DNA from: Paenibacillus radicis (ex Xue et al. 2023)
GTDB taxonomy: Bacteria > Bacillota > Bacilli > Paenibacillales > NBRC-103111
Assembly (NCBI RefSeq): GCF_024722015.1
Contig: NZ_JANQBD010000008.1
Span: 186,001-250,000 of the forward strand
Direction of reading: 5' to 3'
Length of the DNA stretch: 64,000 nt
Program-made: the position numbers and the translations under genes
Shown: positions 54,189 to 62,383 of the stretch, one piece after another
How the letters are laid out: each line of letters begins with the position of its first letter
Numbering within the stretch: position 1 is the first letter of the stretch
The notes under the pieces: model-generated
Databases searched by the model: none
What the model saw: only the letters and a program-made list of their open reading frames with translations
Told to the model about the DNA's origin: nothing

Positions 54189-54202
54189 CCGCAGTTACGC
54201 GG
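54189..54202 (-). terminator. short terminator after the TDT transporter gene
   Basis: On the minus strand CCGC-GTAACT-GCGG is followed by seven Ts (complement of 54182-54188). The stem is only 4-5 bp. A near copy lies at 55622-55640. Confidence 0.5.
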
Positions 54203-54245
54203 CTTCTAAAACTAACTAATCTGTGTATGATTATTTGAAAATGAA

Positions 54246-55229
54246 CTATCCTCTAAGCAACTTGCCATTGAACAAAATGTTCAGCGTTCGAATAAACAAA
54301 ACGATCAGAATGATGCTGAGCAATGCCAGAATGACCGCGGCGATGGCGATTAACAGCCAGGATTGCATGAACATAGCATACTTCAAAGCAGCATTGCTAA
54401 GCGCAGCCATCGGAAAGCTTACCCCCCACCAAGAAGCTCCGAACGGTACAGATTTTTTGAAAACTTTAAAGAACAGGACGATGAATAAAAACAAGCCAAA
54501 GTAAAATAAGATAGATGCGAATTGATCAATTTGTTGCATGAAGTTCGTATAGCTAAGAAAACCAACCTCAAACGGTGCAATCATGATGATCATGGAAGGC
54601 GTTAATCCGGCTGGCATTGGAGCATGATGGATCAATCTGGATACGACCATGATGAAGAAAACTAAAGCAACAATTCCGCCGATCGCTAGGCACATCAGAT
54701 TGATTTCATGCGCCCAAGGGAACGGCATCGTTCCGCCGGCAACACCCACGTCTAGTGTAGCCACCCCAGGAATAATCAATGGAGGAACCGCATTTTCTGG
54801 TTCTTGATTTCCTTTTAACAATCGTGAGACGAAGACAAAACTAAGCGCTAAAGCGGACGCTGTACCTATGATCCAAACAGCTTGGGCTAATACTTGACTG
54901 TAGGTACCAAGCACGGAAGAAAGCAACAGAAGCGCAATCGCGATTGTGGCAAAAAAGTTCCCTAGGATAGGATGCGTAAATTCGCTTACCACTTTCTGAG
55001 GGTATAGAATCCATTTTGAAATATATCCAATGCTTAACGCGATAAACATAAGAACCGCAACGATTCCAATAAAATCAGCGATGACAGGCGAAGTACCGAA
55101 TAGCTTGCTCGCTTGTCGCCAAGCCAAAGATAAACCTGAAATTCCCATAACTGACGCGAATAAATTAACCGGCAAGAATTGCACTGAACCGATGCTTCTT
55201 TGTTTCTGTATGGCAGCTGATGTTTGCAT
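54246..55229 (-). CDS. SLAC1/TehA (TDT) family anion or C4-dicarboxylate transporter
   Basis: The 327-residue protein has ten hydrophobic helices in the TDT pattern, beginning FLPVNLFASVMGISGLSLAW and including FTHPILGNFFATIAIALLLLSS and GVAGGTMPFPWAHEIN. Family members carry tellurite, sulfite, malate or small anions. The single gene is bounded on both sides by related direct repeats (54148-54208 and 55588-55648). The substrate is not known. Confidence 0.88.
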   Translation of the reverse strand: MQTSAAIQKQRSIGSVQFLPVNLFASVMGISGLSLAWRQASKLFGTSPVIADFIGIVAVLMFIALSIGYISKWILYPQKVVSEFTHPILGNFFATIAIALLLLSSVLGTYSQVLAQAVWIIGTASALALSFVFVSRLLKGNQEPENAVPPLIIPGVATLDVGVAGGTMPFPWAHEINLMCLAIGGIVALVFFIMVVSRLIHHAPMPAGLTPSMIIMIAPFEVGFLSYTNFMQQIDQFASILFYFGLFLFIVLFFKVFKKSVPFGASWWGVSFPMAALSNAALKYAMFMQSWLLIAIAAVILALLSIILIVLFIRTLNILFNGKLLRG

Positions 55230-55884
55230 AGAAATCCACTACTTTCCTTTTATTTCGGACCCAAATCGCAGATGAAGCAATAATCGAAGAGGCTTTATAC
55301 GAAATCTATCAAAACACACCCTACTAGTTCGACTAGACGAACTGTATCTATATTCTGATGAACTTCTTTAACAAACTAGGAAAACGCAAAGATGGAAAAC
55401 AACACATACGTTGGGAGTCTAAACTACGTCTTCCAACGAGTTTCCTTATTTTAACCTTGTCACTAAAGGTGATCAATATCGTTGTTTCTATCATTCCTAT
55501 AGATAGGAACTATATTGATTTAATAGAGATTATGTACATACCTAATCCGTTTGTAGGAAATTTGCAAGAGTTAACATTAAGATACATCATGACTTTTACA
55601 AAAACATATATCGTTAAAACAAAAAAAGCCGCAACTACGCGACTTTTAAGCATATATGTTCTTGTCATCTGACATCGTCCGACACAAACTTTGCCCCATT
55701 CCATTTAACGGCTCTAAGTTGGATTGGTCGCACAACCATCCTACGGGATCTTCAGATATTTTTCTATTTTCCAAGCACTATGTTTGGTTTTGAGTCCCAA
55801 GTTTCATACAAAATTCTGTCCATAATCCTTTTTAAAATCCTGCGGAAAACCTTATTCAATGACTTACTTTGTGCTGCAGCAAAC
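55230..55884. other. 655-nt intergenic region with direct-repeat DNA
   Basis: No gene is seen. At 55588-55648 it carries a copy of the ATATCGTTAAAA ... CCGC..TACGCG sequence also found at 54148-54208, followed by ATATATGTTCTTGTCATCTGAC, which in the other copy precedes it. Confidence 0.55.
55588..55675 (+). repeat. direct repeat flanking the TDT transporter gene (second copy)
   Basis: GACTTTTACAAAAAC, TATATCGTTAAAAC, AAAAAAAGCCGCAACTACGCGAC, then TATATGTTCTTGTCATCTGAC. The first copy (about 54125-54208) has the same two blocks in the opposite order. Confidence 0.55.
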
Positions 55885-57468
55885 TTAATCCTCACCGCTT
55901 ACTTCATATAGCGCTTGTCCGTACATATCCCAACGCCATCTTGGAAAATTCCCTTGCAGATGCACACCACCATACCACTGGTCTATTCCTTTCTTCGCGA
56001 TCCAGTCCTCTTCCCCATTCAAAACTTTCTTACCCAGCTCTGTCAAAACAGCTTCACAGTCATGAAGTGCTATAGAGGATTCGTTATAGGCAGGAAAAGC
56101 CCTTAATCCGTGAATTTGTAGCAAGGGATAAGGAGCTTGTGATATTTTCATTAGAATATGCCAGTATTCCAGATCCCCCATACCTAAAGCGTTCAGCTTA
56201 TTTCCCACATCCTGAAACAATTCTAATGGACTGCTTATTCCAGCTTGAATCATCTCCAGCGTTGTCTGCTCTACGATGCCAAGTCCATTGACTGTAGAAG
56301 GAAACCGCGATAAATGCAATTGAAATGCTTCATTCGCGAATGGCAGTGCGGAGGTATCTCTACTTAGCAATTGTTGCAGCAAGCTTGGATCTGGAGAAGT
56401 GTAAGCCTGCCAAAATGCTTTGCCTAACTCCAATTCCTTTGCCCCAATAGTCTTCCATGTTCCCGACAAAGTTTCCATTTGCTCCAATGATAGCTGCCCT
56501 AGCCCTCGAAACAACTCAATTCCCGGATATTCGCCTATGCACAATAAGCTCAGCTTCGTTTTTAACAAAGACTGTCCCGAGAACCAATGCAGCAAATAGC
56601 ATAACATCGTCTGATCGAATAAATCATGCTCAAACCATAACACAATCTCCTCATATTTATGAAAATCAGCCAAGGATTTCTCTTGTGCCTCGCTGCCTTG
56701 GATAAATTCCGCTTGAGGAATTCCCATCGTTTGCTCCAGATATTGAGCCCTGACAGAGCGATCGTTCCAATCAGCAGAATATAAACTTACAGGACCATGA
56801 GGGTATACCTCCCTCCACACTAGAACATCTCCGTGTACGATTCCTTGCCGCAGCTTCTCCGCCACTGAATCCCCGTTTACAATGTGCAGCATTCCTTTTC
56901 CTCCTTCGTACAAATGGTTGAAAACCGAAATCAGATCAGCTACAGGCAGCGATCCCTTCAGCTTACGGCGAGCATCAAAAAGGCGCTTTTTCAACACCGG
57001 AATCGAAGTGCCGAGAAGATTGGAGATTTCCTGGAGAGAATACCCTTGAAAATAAAATAATTGCACAGCAATTCGCATTTTGGACGTTAATCCTGCAATA
57101 GAGTCGTGAACCATCTGCTGCATTTCTTTTTTCTCAATAATGTCCGAAATGTCCGCTGGACTTGCCGTAGCCTCTATCGATGGCCGGTCTTCCGTATAGG
57201 GAACTGCACGGTGCTTCTTTTTGCGGATGATCCGATAACATTGCCGTACAACAATGGTTTTGAACCAACCTGGGAATGCTTCTGCCGTTCGCAGCTTGCA
57301 CAAATGCAGAAATGCTTCTGTAAATGCCTCTTGAACCGCATCTTCCGCTAATTGAAAATCATGCAGCTTTTCATAGGCAACCGCATTCGCCATCGCTGAA
57401 TAATGCCGAACAATATGCTCAAAGGCCTGCCGATCCCCTTGTTTCGCGTCTTCCACATATTGAACCAT
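55885..57468 (-). CDS. ECF-type sigma factor fused to a DUF1835 domain
   Basis: The 527-residue protein begins with Sigma70 region 2 (residues ~10-75: DRQAFEHIVRHYS, AEDAVQEAFTEAFLHL) and region 4 (~115-172: LTSKMRIAVQLFYFQGYSLQ, EISNLLGTSIPVLKKRLFDA). At residue 193 a DUF1835 domain starts (MLHIVNGDSVAEKLRQ, DVLVWREVYPHGPV, VLWFEHDLFDQTM), followed by its usual C-terminal partner region to residue ~440. DUF1835 proteins normally stand alone and their function is unknown. An internal AAGGAGG lies 7 nt before the ATG of residue 193 (56892), so a separate DUF1835 protein may also be made. No anti-sigma gene is adjacent. Confidence 0.88.
   Translation of the reverse strand: MVQYVEDAKQGDRQAFEHIVRHYSAMANAVAYEKLHDFQLAEDAVQEAFTEAFLHLCKLRTAEAFPGWFKTIVVRQCYRIIRKKKHRAVPYTEDRPSIEATASPADISDIIEKKEMQQMVHDSIAGLTSKMRIAVQLFYFQGYSLQEISNLLGTSIPVLKKRLFDARRKLKGSLPVADLISVFNHLYEGGKGMLHIVNGDSVAEKLRQGIVHGDVLVWREVYPHGPVSLYSADWNDRSVRAQYLEQTMGIPQAEFIQGSEAQEKSLADFHKYEEIVLWFEHDLFDQTMLCYLLHWFSGQSLLKTKLSLLCIGEYPGIELFRGLGQLSLEQMETLSGTWKTIGAKELELGKAFWQAYTSPDPSLLQQLLSRDTSALPFANEAFQLHLSRFPSTVNGLGIVEQTTLEMIQAGISSPLELFQDVGNKLNALGMGDLEYWHILMKISQAPYPLLQIHGLRAFPAYNESSIALHDCEAVLTELGKKVLNGEEDWIAKKGIDQWYGGVHLQGNFPRWRWDMYGQALYEVSGED
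56890..56906 (-). promoter_or_regulatory. internal ribosome binding site and start inside the sigma/DUF1835 gene
   Basis: On the minus strand, AAGGAGG (56906-56900) precedes ATG (56892-56890) with a 7-nt gap, in frame. The ATG is exactly the first residue of the DUF1835 domain. This is as good as the best gene starts of the window. Confidence 0.7.
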
Positions 57469-57843
57469 GCTCTCCCCACTCTTTCTTCTTTATGTTATAG
57501 AAGTGTCACGAGAGGTCATAAAGGTTACGGATGATATGGTTTCGAATAAAAAAAATTTGTACCTTATTTTCGGTTAGAGCATTAATTAATTTATAAAAAC
57601 GAATATGGTTTGTGTGGTAAGCTGACGACACGAACATTATCCTTTAACACTATGGGTAACTTCTCCTGGCCAACTTATAGGATAATATTTGTGTCCTCCG
57701 ACAATTAAGACATCCGAGTGGTGCATTTCTGCGCTATCCTGCCCTTAAGCTCAAAGAATGAATAACTGATCATTTTCCCCAATTGTGGCAAACGATATAA
57801 GCTCTTGTCATAATTGACAGGAACTTTATCCCATTCCCGACAA
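57469..57843. other. intergenic region with repeat copy
   Basis: Apart from the promoter region of the sigma-factor gene, it holds the direct repeat at 57732-57830. No gene is seen. Confidence 0.55.
57732..57830 (+). repeat. direct repeat, copy 2 (CCTGCCCTTAAGCTCAA... type)
   Basis: The partner of 54061-54160, same orientation, with interruptions. It ends next to the DUF1801 stop codon. Confidence 0.6.
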
Positions 57844-58263
57844 TCAATTCGGGTAAGTTTTATTCAGAAACTTTACAGATTGATTAATCAACGCCTTCAA
57901 TACATCAACATCAATGTCAGCAACTTTGTTGATGTAGACGCAACCTTTCCCTGACGTATGTTTTCCGAACTCCTGCAATAACACATCTCGCTCCATATCA
58001 CCCGTCGCAAAATACAGACTGATCTTGGCTTTTCTAGGTGAAAAGCCAACTAGCGGTGCATCACCTTCGTGACCAGATTCATATTTGTAGTGATAGGAAC
58101 CAAAGCCAATGATACTCGGACCCCACATCTTCGCTGGGTAACCTGTCGTTTCGGAGAATATATCTAATAATTTGAAGGCGTCCTCTCGCATCTTAAGATT
58201 TTTGACATTCTCAATAAACTCTATGACACTGCTGTCGGTCTCCTTTGTTTTTTGTTCATACAT
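57844..58263 (-). CDS. DUF1801 (YdhG-like) domain protein
   Basis: The 139-residue protein starts after GGGAGG and shows the DUF1801 pattern: FIENVKNLKMREDAFKLLD, TGYPAKMWGPSIIGFGSYHY and VGFSPRKAKISLYF near the middle, ending with KGCVYINKVADIDVDVLKALI. The fold resembles frataxin-like iron-binding proteins, but the function is unknown. It is a single gene. Confidence 0.9.
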   Translation of the reverse strand: MYEQKTKETDSSVIEFIENVKNLKMREDAFKLLDIFSETTGYPAKMWGPSIIGFGSYHYKYESGHEGDAPLVGFSPRKAKISLYFATGDMERDVLLQEFGKHTSGKGCVYINKVADIDVDVLKALINQSVKFLNKTYPN

Positions 58264-58330
58264 AGGTAAGATGTACCTCCCTTACTTTTCACAATGTCAA
58301 ACTTCAAAGTTACAGTATCATGTATACAGA

Positions 58331-58400
58331 AAGGCTGTCAAAATTGGAGTTGATCCGCAGCCTTTTCCTGGTGTTTGAACTATCGTTTTCCGTTAATGCG
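58331..58400. repeat. hairpin element of the dispersed intergenic family
   Basis: AAGGCTG (58331-58337) pairs with CAGCCTT (58358-58364), followed by TTTGAACTATCGTTTTCCGTTAAT, the right flank of the family. The TTTT after the stem could also make it a weak + strand terminator. Confidence 0.6.
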
Positions 58401-58515
58401 GTTGGCAGTATATAATTATTTTCATTGTTCAGTTGAATAAAAAAACGGAAGTGAGAGGTCTTTATTTGTCTCTTCCATTAAAAATAAAAACACTATCTTG
58501 CTTTCGCGCATTCTA

Positions 58516-58767
58516 TTATCCGAACATAGCAAAATAGTCGAATTCGGGTATCCGAAATACTGTTGTCAAATGCTTCTTGACCGTTAATTCTGTAATATAC
58601 AGGTCCACCGCAATTTCTTGATTCGTATAACCCTTCTCCAGTGGTCCCACGACTTCTTTTTCCCGCTCGGATAGCATTGACATACCATCATCCTGCTGCT
58701 TGGAAGAACTATAAGGCCGAACTAATTGCCTGGTAGTTGGATGCCGCTCCAGCCACCTACATCGCAC
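58516..58767 (-). pseudogene. LuxR/GerE-type helix-turn-helix fragment
   Basis: About 40 residues match the LuxR DNA-binding domain (LSEREKEVVGPLEKGYTNQE, IAVDLYITELTVKKHLTTVF). The domain breaks off at FRI, and no receiver or ligand domain precedes it; the frame upstream runs into the RCC1 fragment. It is therefore a remnant and unlikely to be functional. Confidence 0.65.
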
Positions 58768-58913
58768 TGGCCATATTCATTATCACCCACAGCAACCATC
58801 GTGCCGTCCGATTTAAGCCCAACGGTATGACGACGACCCGCCGCTATGGTATCTTTAGGCCAGCGTTTCATCTTAAACGCCGCCTGTCCGAGCCAATCGC
58901 CTTCAATGTTCAC
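58722..58913 (-). pseudogene. RCC1-repeat protein fragment
   Basis: TIAAGRRHTVGLKSDGTMVA, VGDNEYGQCDV and GGWSGIQ form one RCC1 (beta-propeller) blade of the bacterial secreted type. The frame has only 63 codons and overlaps the LuxR fragment by 46 nt in another frame. It is the left-over of a much larger gene. Confidence 0.6.
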
Positions 58914-58972
58914 TTGTTAATCACCTTCTATTTTTGATTACATGCCTGCCCAATAGCATAACGAAAAATGGA

Positions 58973-59030
58973 GCAGTTTGCGCTGGCAAACTGCCCCAAA
59001 GATGCGTTGAATTATCGTTTCTAGTTTGCT
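58973..59030. repeat. hairpin element of the dispersed family, possible terminator
   Basis: GCAGTTTGC (58973-58981) and GCAAACTGC (58986-58994) form a perfect 9-bp stem with a 4-nt loop; the right flank is TTGAATTATCGTTTCTAGTT. On the minus strand a T-rich stretch follows, so it can terminate the VOC gene. Confidence 0.7.
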
Positions 59031-59054
59031 CAATAGCAAATGAATTACCACTCG

Positions 59055-59402
59055 TTATTTCTCCCAAAGCTCAATCAGTCGACCATCAGGATCTTCAATC
59101 CAAATAAACTTCCCAAATTCACTAATCTCTTTTTTCTTTGCAAGAGGTACACCAATATGTTCAAGATGCTTAATAGTCTCGTTTAGATTATGTACTTGGA
59201 AATTTAACATCACTTGTTGTTCTGTTGGAAAATAACTGTCATTCTCGGTAAAGAAAGAAAAGATAGTCTCATTTCCTAATTGGGGTTTTATCACAGTCCC
59301 ATTCCAATTTTCTATTTCAATCTTCAACACTTCACTGTACCAGTTTTTTATAACTTCAAGATTCTTAGTTCTCCAAAATATTCCTCCGAAACCTTTTATC
59401 AT
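59055..59402 (-). CDS. VOC (glyoxalase/bleomycin resistance fold) protein
   Basis: The 115-residue protein begins MIKGFGGIFWRTKNLEVIKNWY after ACAGGAG and ends with GKFIWIEDPDGRLIELWE, the standard VOC start and metal-binding end (E in LIEL). Length and pattern fit single-unit glyoxalase-like proteins that dimerise. The substrate is unknown. Confidence 0.9.
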   Translation of the reverse strand: MIKGFGGIFWRTKNLEVIKNWYSEVLKIEIENWNGTVIKPQLGNETIFSFFTENDSYFPTEQQVMLNFQVHNLNETIKHLEHIGVPLAKKKEISEFGKFIWIEDPDGRLIELWEK

Positions 59403-59479
59403 CGTATCTAACTCCTGTCTGTCATCAAATTTTTAACTATCCGATTACATTAGTTTGCCCATTGCACTATCGTTTCCAG

Positions 59480-60172
59480 TTACTTCAAAAGATTTTGGTA
59501 ATTGGGGAGGAAGTCATCTTTATCGGGACCTCTAAGATGTTCAAAATTTTTAAGCTCAACTCCAGCCGGCGAGATCCGATATGTAAGTACATCCTCGCCG
59601 ACAGGTATATGAGGGCCGACTATTGGTTGAGCATCTATTGTGACTAAAAAATCAAAACCACGGAAAGCAGCTACCCTTTCAATGCTCTTCACATTTACAG
59701 AGTCTGGATAAACAACTGGTGGTATTGTAATTACATCTGAGTATACCTCAGCAAGTTTCTCTTTCATATGCGGAAGTAGAATTAAAACAAGCATATCTTG
59801 TAGCTGCAGTTCCCTTGAGTCCTCAAGTGGCTTATTACCAGCTGCATTTGAAGTTTGCTCTGAAAGAGCCTCAGCAGCAACATAGTGAACATCTAACTTA
59901 TGTTTGTTATCCGTCTCAGGAGAGGCTTGTGTGTATTTTACAAGAGCACCACTGCTCTCAGCGAATAAACGAAGAGGTACATATGCCTTATTATTATAGT
60001 TAAGCACCTCTTCACCTTCCTGCAGTTGTACTTCTTTGGAAAGTCCGTTAGCTAGAAAAAAAGTAACTTTACTTGGAAAGATTGTTGCTTCAATTACACT
60101 CGAAGCCAATACAGAAGTTGTTGCCATTAAGAAGGCACCACACAACACACCTGCAATAAAATGTTTCTTCAA
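59480..60172 (-). CDS. secreted copper-amine-oxidase-N-like (stalk domain) protein
   Basis: The 230-residue protein starts with TTG (GGGGAG about 9 nt upstream). It has a signal peptide (KKHFIAGVLCGAFLMATTSVLAS) and then a stalk domain: FPSKVTFFLANGLSKEV, VLNYNNKAYVPLRLFAESSGA. The C-terminal ~130 residues have no recognisable domain. Such proteins are common in Paenibacillus and are thought to be surface-exposed. The last codons and stop lie within CGTTTCCAGTTACTTCAA, a sequence of the hairpin repeat family. Confidence 0.85.
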   Translation of the reverse strand: MKKHFIAGVLCGAFLMATTSVLASSVIEATIFPSKVTFFLANGLSKEVQLQEGEEVLNYNNKAYVPLRLFAESSGALVKYTQASPETDNKHKLDVHYVAAEALSEQTSNAAGNKPLEDSRELQLQDMLVLILLPHMKEKLAEVYSDVITIPPVVYPDSVNVKSIERVAAFRGFDFLVTIDAQPIVGPHIPVGEDVLTYRISPAGVELKNFEHLRGPDKDDFLPNYQNLLK

Positions 60173-60390
60173 TTCATCATCTCCCCGTCAAATGTAAATT
60201 CTTCTATCCATTTGACGAAGCCAATGTACTGTTAGTTGCAAACGCGTATATATTAAAAACCGCCAACATACATGCGGTTCAAGTGAATGGATAGTTGTTA
60301 CGAAATCTCCATTGTCTTTATGTTAGAAGGGGACCGATTTCACTGCTTGCCACAAAAATGGTCATATGCCTGGTCCTCTTCCCCTCCAAT

Positions 60391-61050
60391 TTATACATTA
60401 TCTTCCGTTATTAATTCTTCTACTCGATCTCTTTTAGTATACATGTCGTACCAGATGTCGGCGATTTTGTCTTGAACTCCCGAGTTTGGCTGCATCCAGA
60501 TTCCGATCGAAAGGTGCCCTGCATAAATCCCTTTGTCCTTTAATTCGCTGTTCAAATTTAAGATGTAATTACGAAGACCGGACATTGCAATTCCGATATT
60601 ACCCATCATCGGCACCGGATGAATTGCCGATCTGCCTGTCGTAAATAACAGAGCTCCGCTTCGTTTATCCAGCATATCCGGAAGCACTTCCCGAACACTG
60701 GATATCGCGCCTAAAACGTTGAACTGAAATTGGAATAACGCATTTTCTTCTGTTATGTCCAATGGGTTTGCTAATGTATCGATACCCGGCGTTGGACTGT
60801 ATTCAAGTACATCAATAAATCCGTATTTCTCTTTGATGGCTGCGAAAGTTAAAACTATTTGGGCTTTATTTAATATATCCGCTTGAAACGCCGCCGCTTC
60901 AATGCCTAATTGTTCCAGTTCAATAACCAGTTGGCTCAACTTATCTTCATTACGGGCTATAAGCGCTACACGAAATCCATTTTTTCCAAACTTCTTCGCA
61001 ATGGACATTCCTATTCCTGGTCCTGCTCCAACTATGGCTATCGTTTTCAT
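60391..61050 (-). CDS. short-chain dehydrogenase/reductase-like protein lacking YxxxK
   Basis: The 219-residue Rossmann protein has the cofactor motif IVGAGPGIGMSIAKKF and ALIARNEDKL. Where SDR enzymes carry Ser and YxxxK, it reads TTGRSAIHPVPMMGNIGIAM, with no Tyr-x3-Lys. It may therefore be a non-catalytic or altered member. GGGAGA precedes the ATG. It is a single gene. Confidence 0.88.
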   Translation of the reverse strand: MKTIAIVGAGPGIGMSIAKKFGKNGFRVALIARNEDKLSQLVIELEQLGIEAAAFQADILNKAQIVLTFAAIKEKYGFIDVLEYSPTPGIDTLANPLDITEENALFQFQFNVLGAISSVREVLPDMLDKRSGALLFTTGRSAIHPVPMMGNIGIAMSGLRNYILNLNSELKDKGIYAGHLSIGIWMQPNSGVQDKIADIWYDMYTKRDRVEELITEDNV

Positions 61051-61241
61051 TTAGCATCTCCCTTTCATTTATCTCTGTTATGATAATTAACTGCTTTTAC
61101 ATGAAATTTGCAGATATTTAAATATTCGTTAGAAATATAACTTTCCTTTTTTTGTAACTACCTACCTTATTAAGCTAACACATGCCTCCTCAAATGCTTC
61201 CCGAGAGGCACAATGCGAACCTATTTCCCGTTAGAAAGTGT

Positions 61242-61751
61242 TTATTTCTCCAATACGACCCAATCATCCAATCGTTGGACTTCAAGCGATAACCGCTCCG
61301 TTTTTAACCATTCTATTACTTGAATAACAAGGGGTGAGGAATTAGTAGCTCCGATATCATTAATTGATACCCATAATGCACCTAAAGAATCTTGCCCTTC
61401 AAATTGATCTGGATTCATTGTCAACATTCCATCAATATAGTGAACCAAATATAATACAGCTACATGATGGATATGCGACGTGCCTCTTTTAGGTAATTCA
61501 TAAGGAATTAAATAATCACAAACACCGACATTCCTTTTAATGCCAACGTTGATTCCCGCTTCTTCAATGAACTCCCTCTTTAGAGCTTCTGTTAATGACT
61601 CATTGGCTTCAACTGTGCCTCCAGGAAGATCGTACCGCCCAATGTACGGACCACTCCCCTTCTGGATGACTAATAGCTTCTCTTCGTAAATGCAAATCCC
61701 GTACGCACCTAAATGTCGATGCCATTTTTCATTTTCGTTCAACCCAAACAC
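61242..61751 (-). CDS. Nudix hydrolase
   Basis: The 169-residue protein contains the Nudix box with all key residues: G in GGTVEANESL, then REFIEEAGINV. It cleaves a nucleoside diphosphate linked to another group and needs Mg2+. The start may be GTG 61751 or TTG 61742; the latter has better spacing from GAGGGG. There is no signal peptide. Confidence 0.9.
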   Translation of the reverse strand: MFGLNENEKWHRHLGAYGICIYEEKLLVIQKGSGPYIGRYDLPGGTVEANESLTEALKREFIEEAGINVGIKRNVGVCDYLIPYELPKRGTSHIHHVAVLYLVHYIDGMLTMNPDQFEGQDSLGALWVSINDIGATNSSPLVIQVIEWLKTERLSLEVQRLDDWVVLEK

Positions 61752-61796
61752 CCCTCAGGAATAATTTCATCCTTATAATTTCTGTAGTTATTTCCA

Positions 61797-61880
61797 CTAT
61801 CCTGCCAGTTAGAACAACGCGGCTGCCGATCCATGCCGGCAGCCGCGTTTTAGTAGTTTTTTATGCTATAGTTCTTCGTT
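61797..61880. repeat. hairpin element of the dispersed intergenic family (best-preserved)
   Basis: The left flank is ACTATCCTGCCAGTTAGAAC, AACGCGGCT (61816-61824) pairs with AGCCGCGTT (61841-61849), the core is GCCGATCCATGCCGGC, and the right flank is GCTATAGTTCTTCG. A TTTT tract follows the stem. Confidence 0.75.
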
Positions 61881-61913
61881 TAATCTTTAGTTGCTACTTT
61901 GTAACACTTTGAT

Positions 61914-62183
61914 TTATGGGTTTATAAAATATTGCACGTGTTCAGACACCCATTGGGCAAAGGTGCGTGCTGGGCGGCCAGTGACCTGCTCGACGGTAGG
62001 AACCACTGTATACGCAGATTTAAGAGGGTTGGCATGCCAACCTATTACAAAATCAATAACGTCCTCTTGGGCTCCCTTATGCCGCATGCGTTCGCGCGCT
62101 TGATCTTCGGTGAGTTCGACGAAACGGATATCCTTTCCGATTGCTGCACTAATCGTACGAACTTTCTCTGGTATCGTCAGCAC
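61914..62183 (-). pseudogene. NmrA/NAD(P)H-binding SDR, C-terminal fragment
   Basis: LTIPEKVRTISAAIGKDIRF, VELTEDQARERM and YTVVPTVEQVTGRPARTFAQ match the C-terminus of NmrA-like atypical SDRs. The N-terminal Rossmann part (about 190 residues) is absent, and the upstream DNA shows no continuation, so this is a truncated gene. Confidence 0.75.
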
Positions 62184-62383
62184 TTTATGGAATCATCAAA
62201 TTCGCGATAATTATTATCAAGACGAGAAACGGTTATTAGTCCTTTTTTTTCATATGTCTTCAAGATCGAATACTAGCACCGGTCTGTTTAGCTATTTGAC
62301 TTATTTTCATTTTCTTAGCTCTTTCTCCCTTTGACTTGCCTTCTCGGGCGACATGTCTCGTTGAGGAGACCGAGAAACATTTT

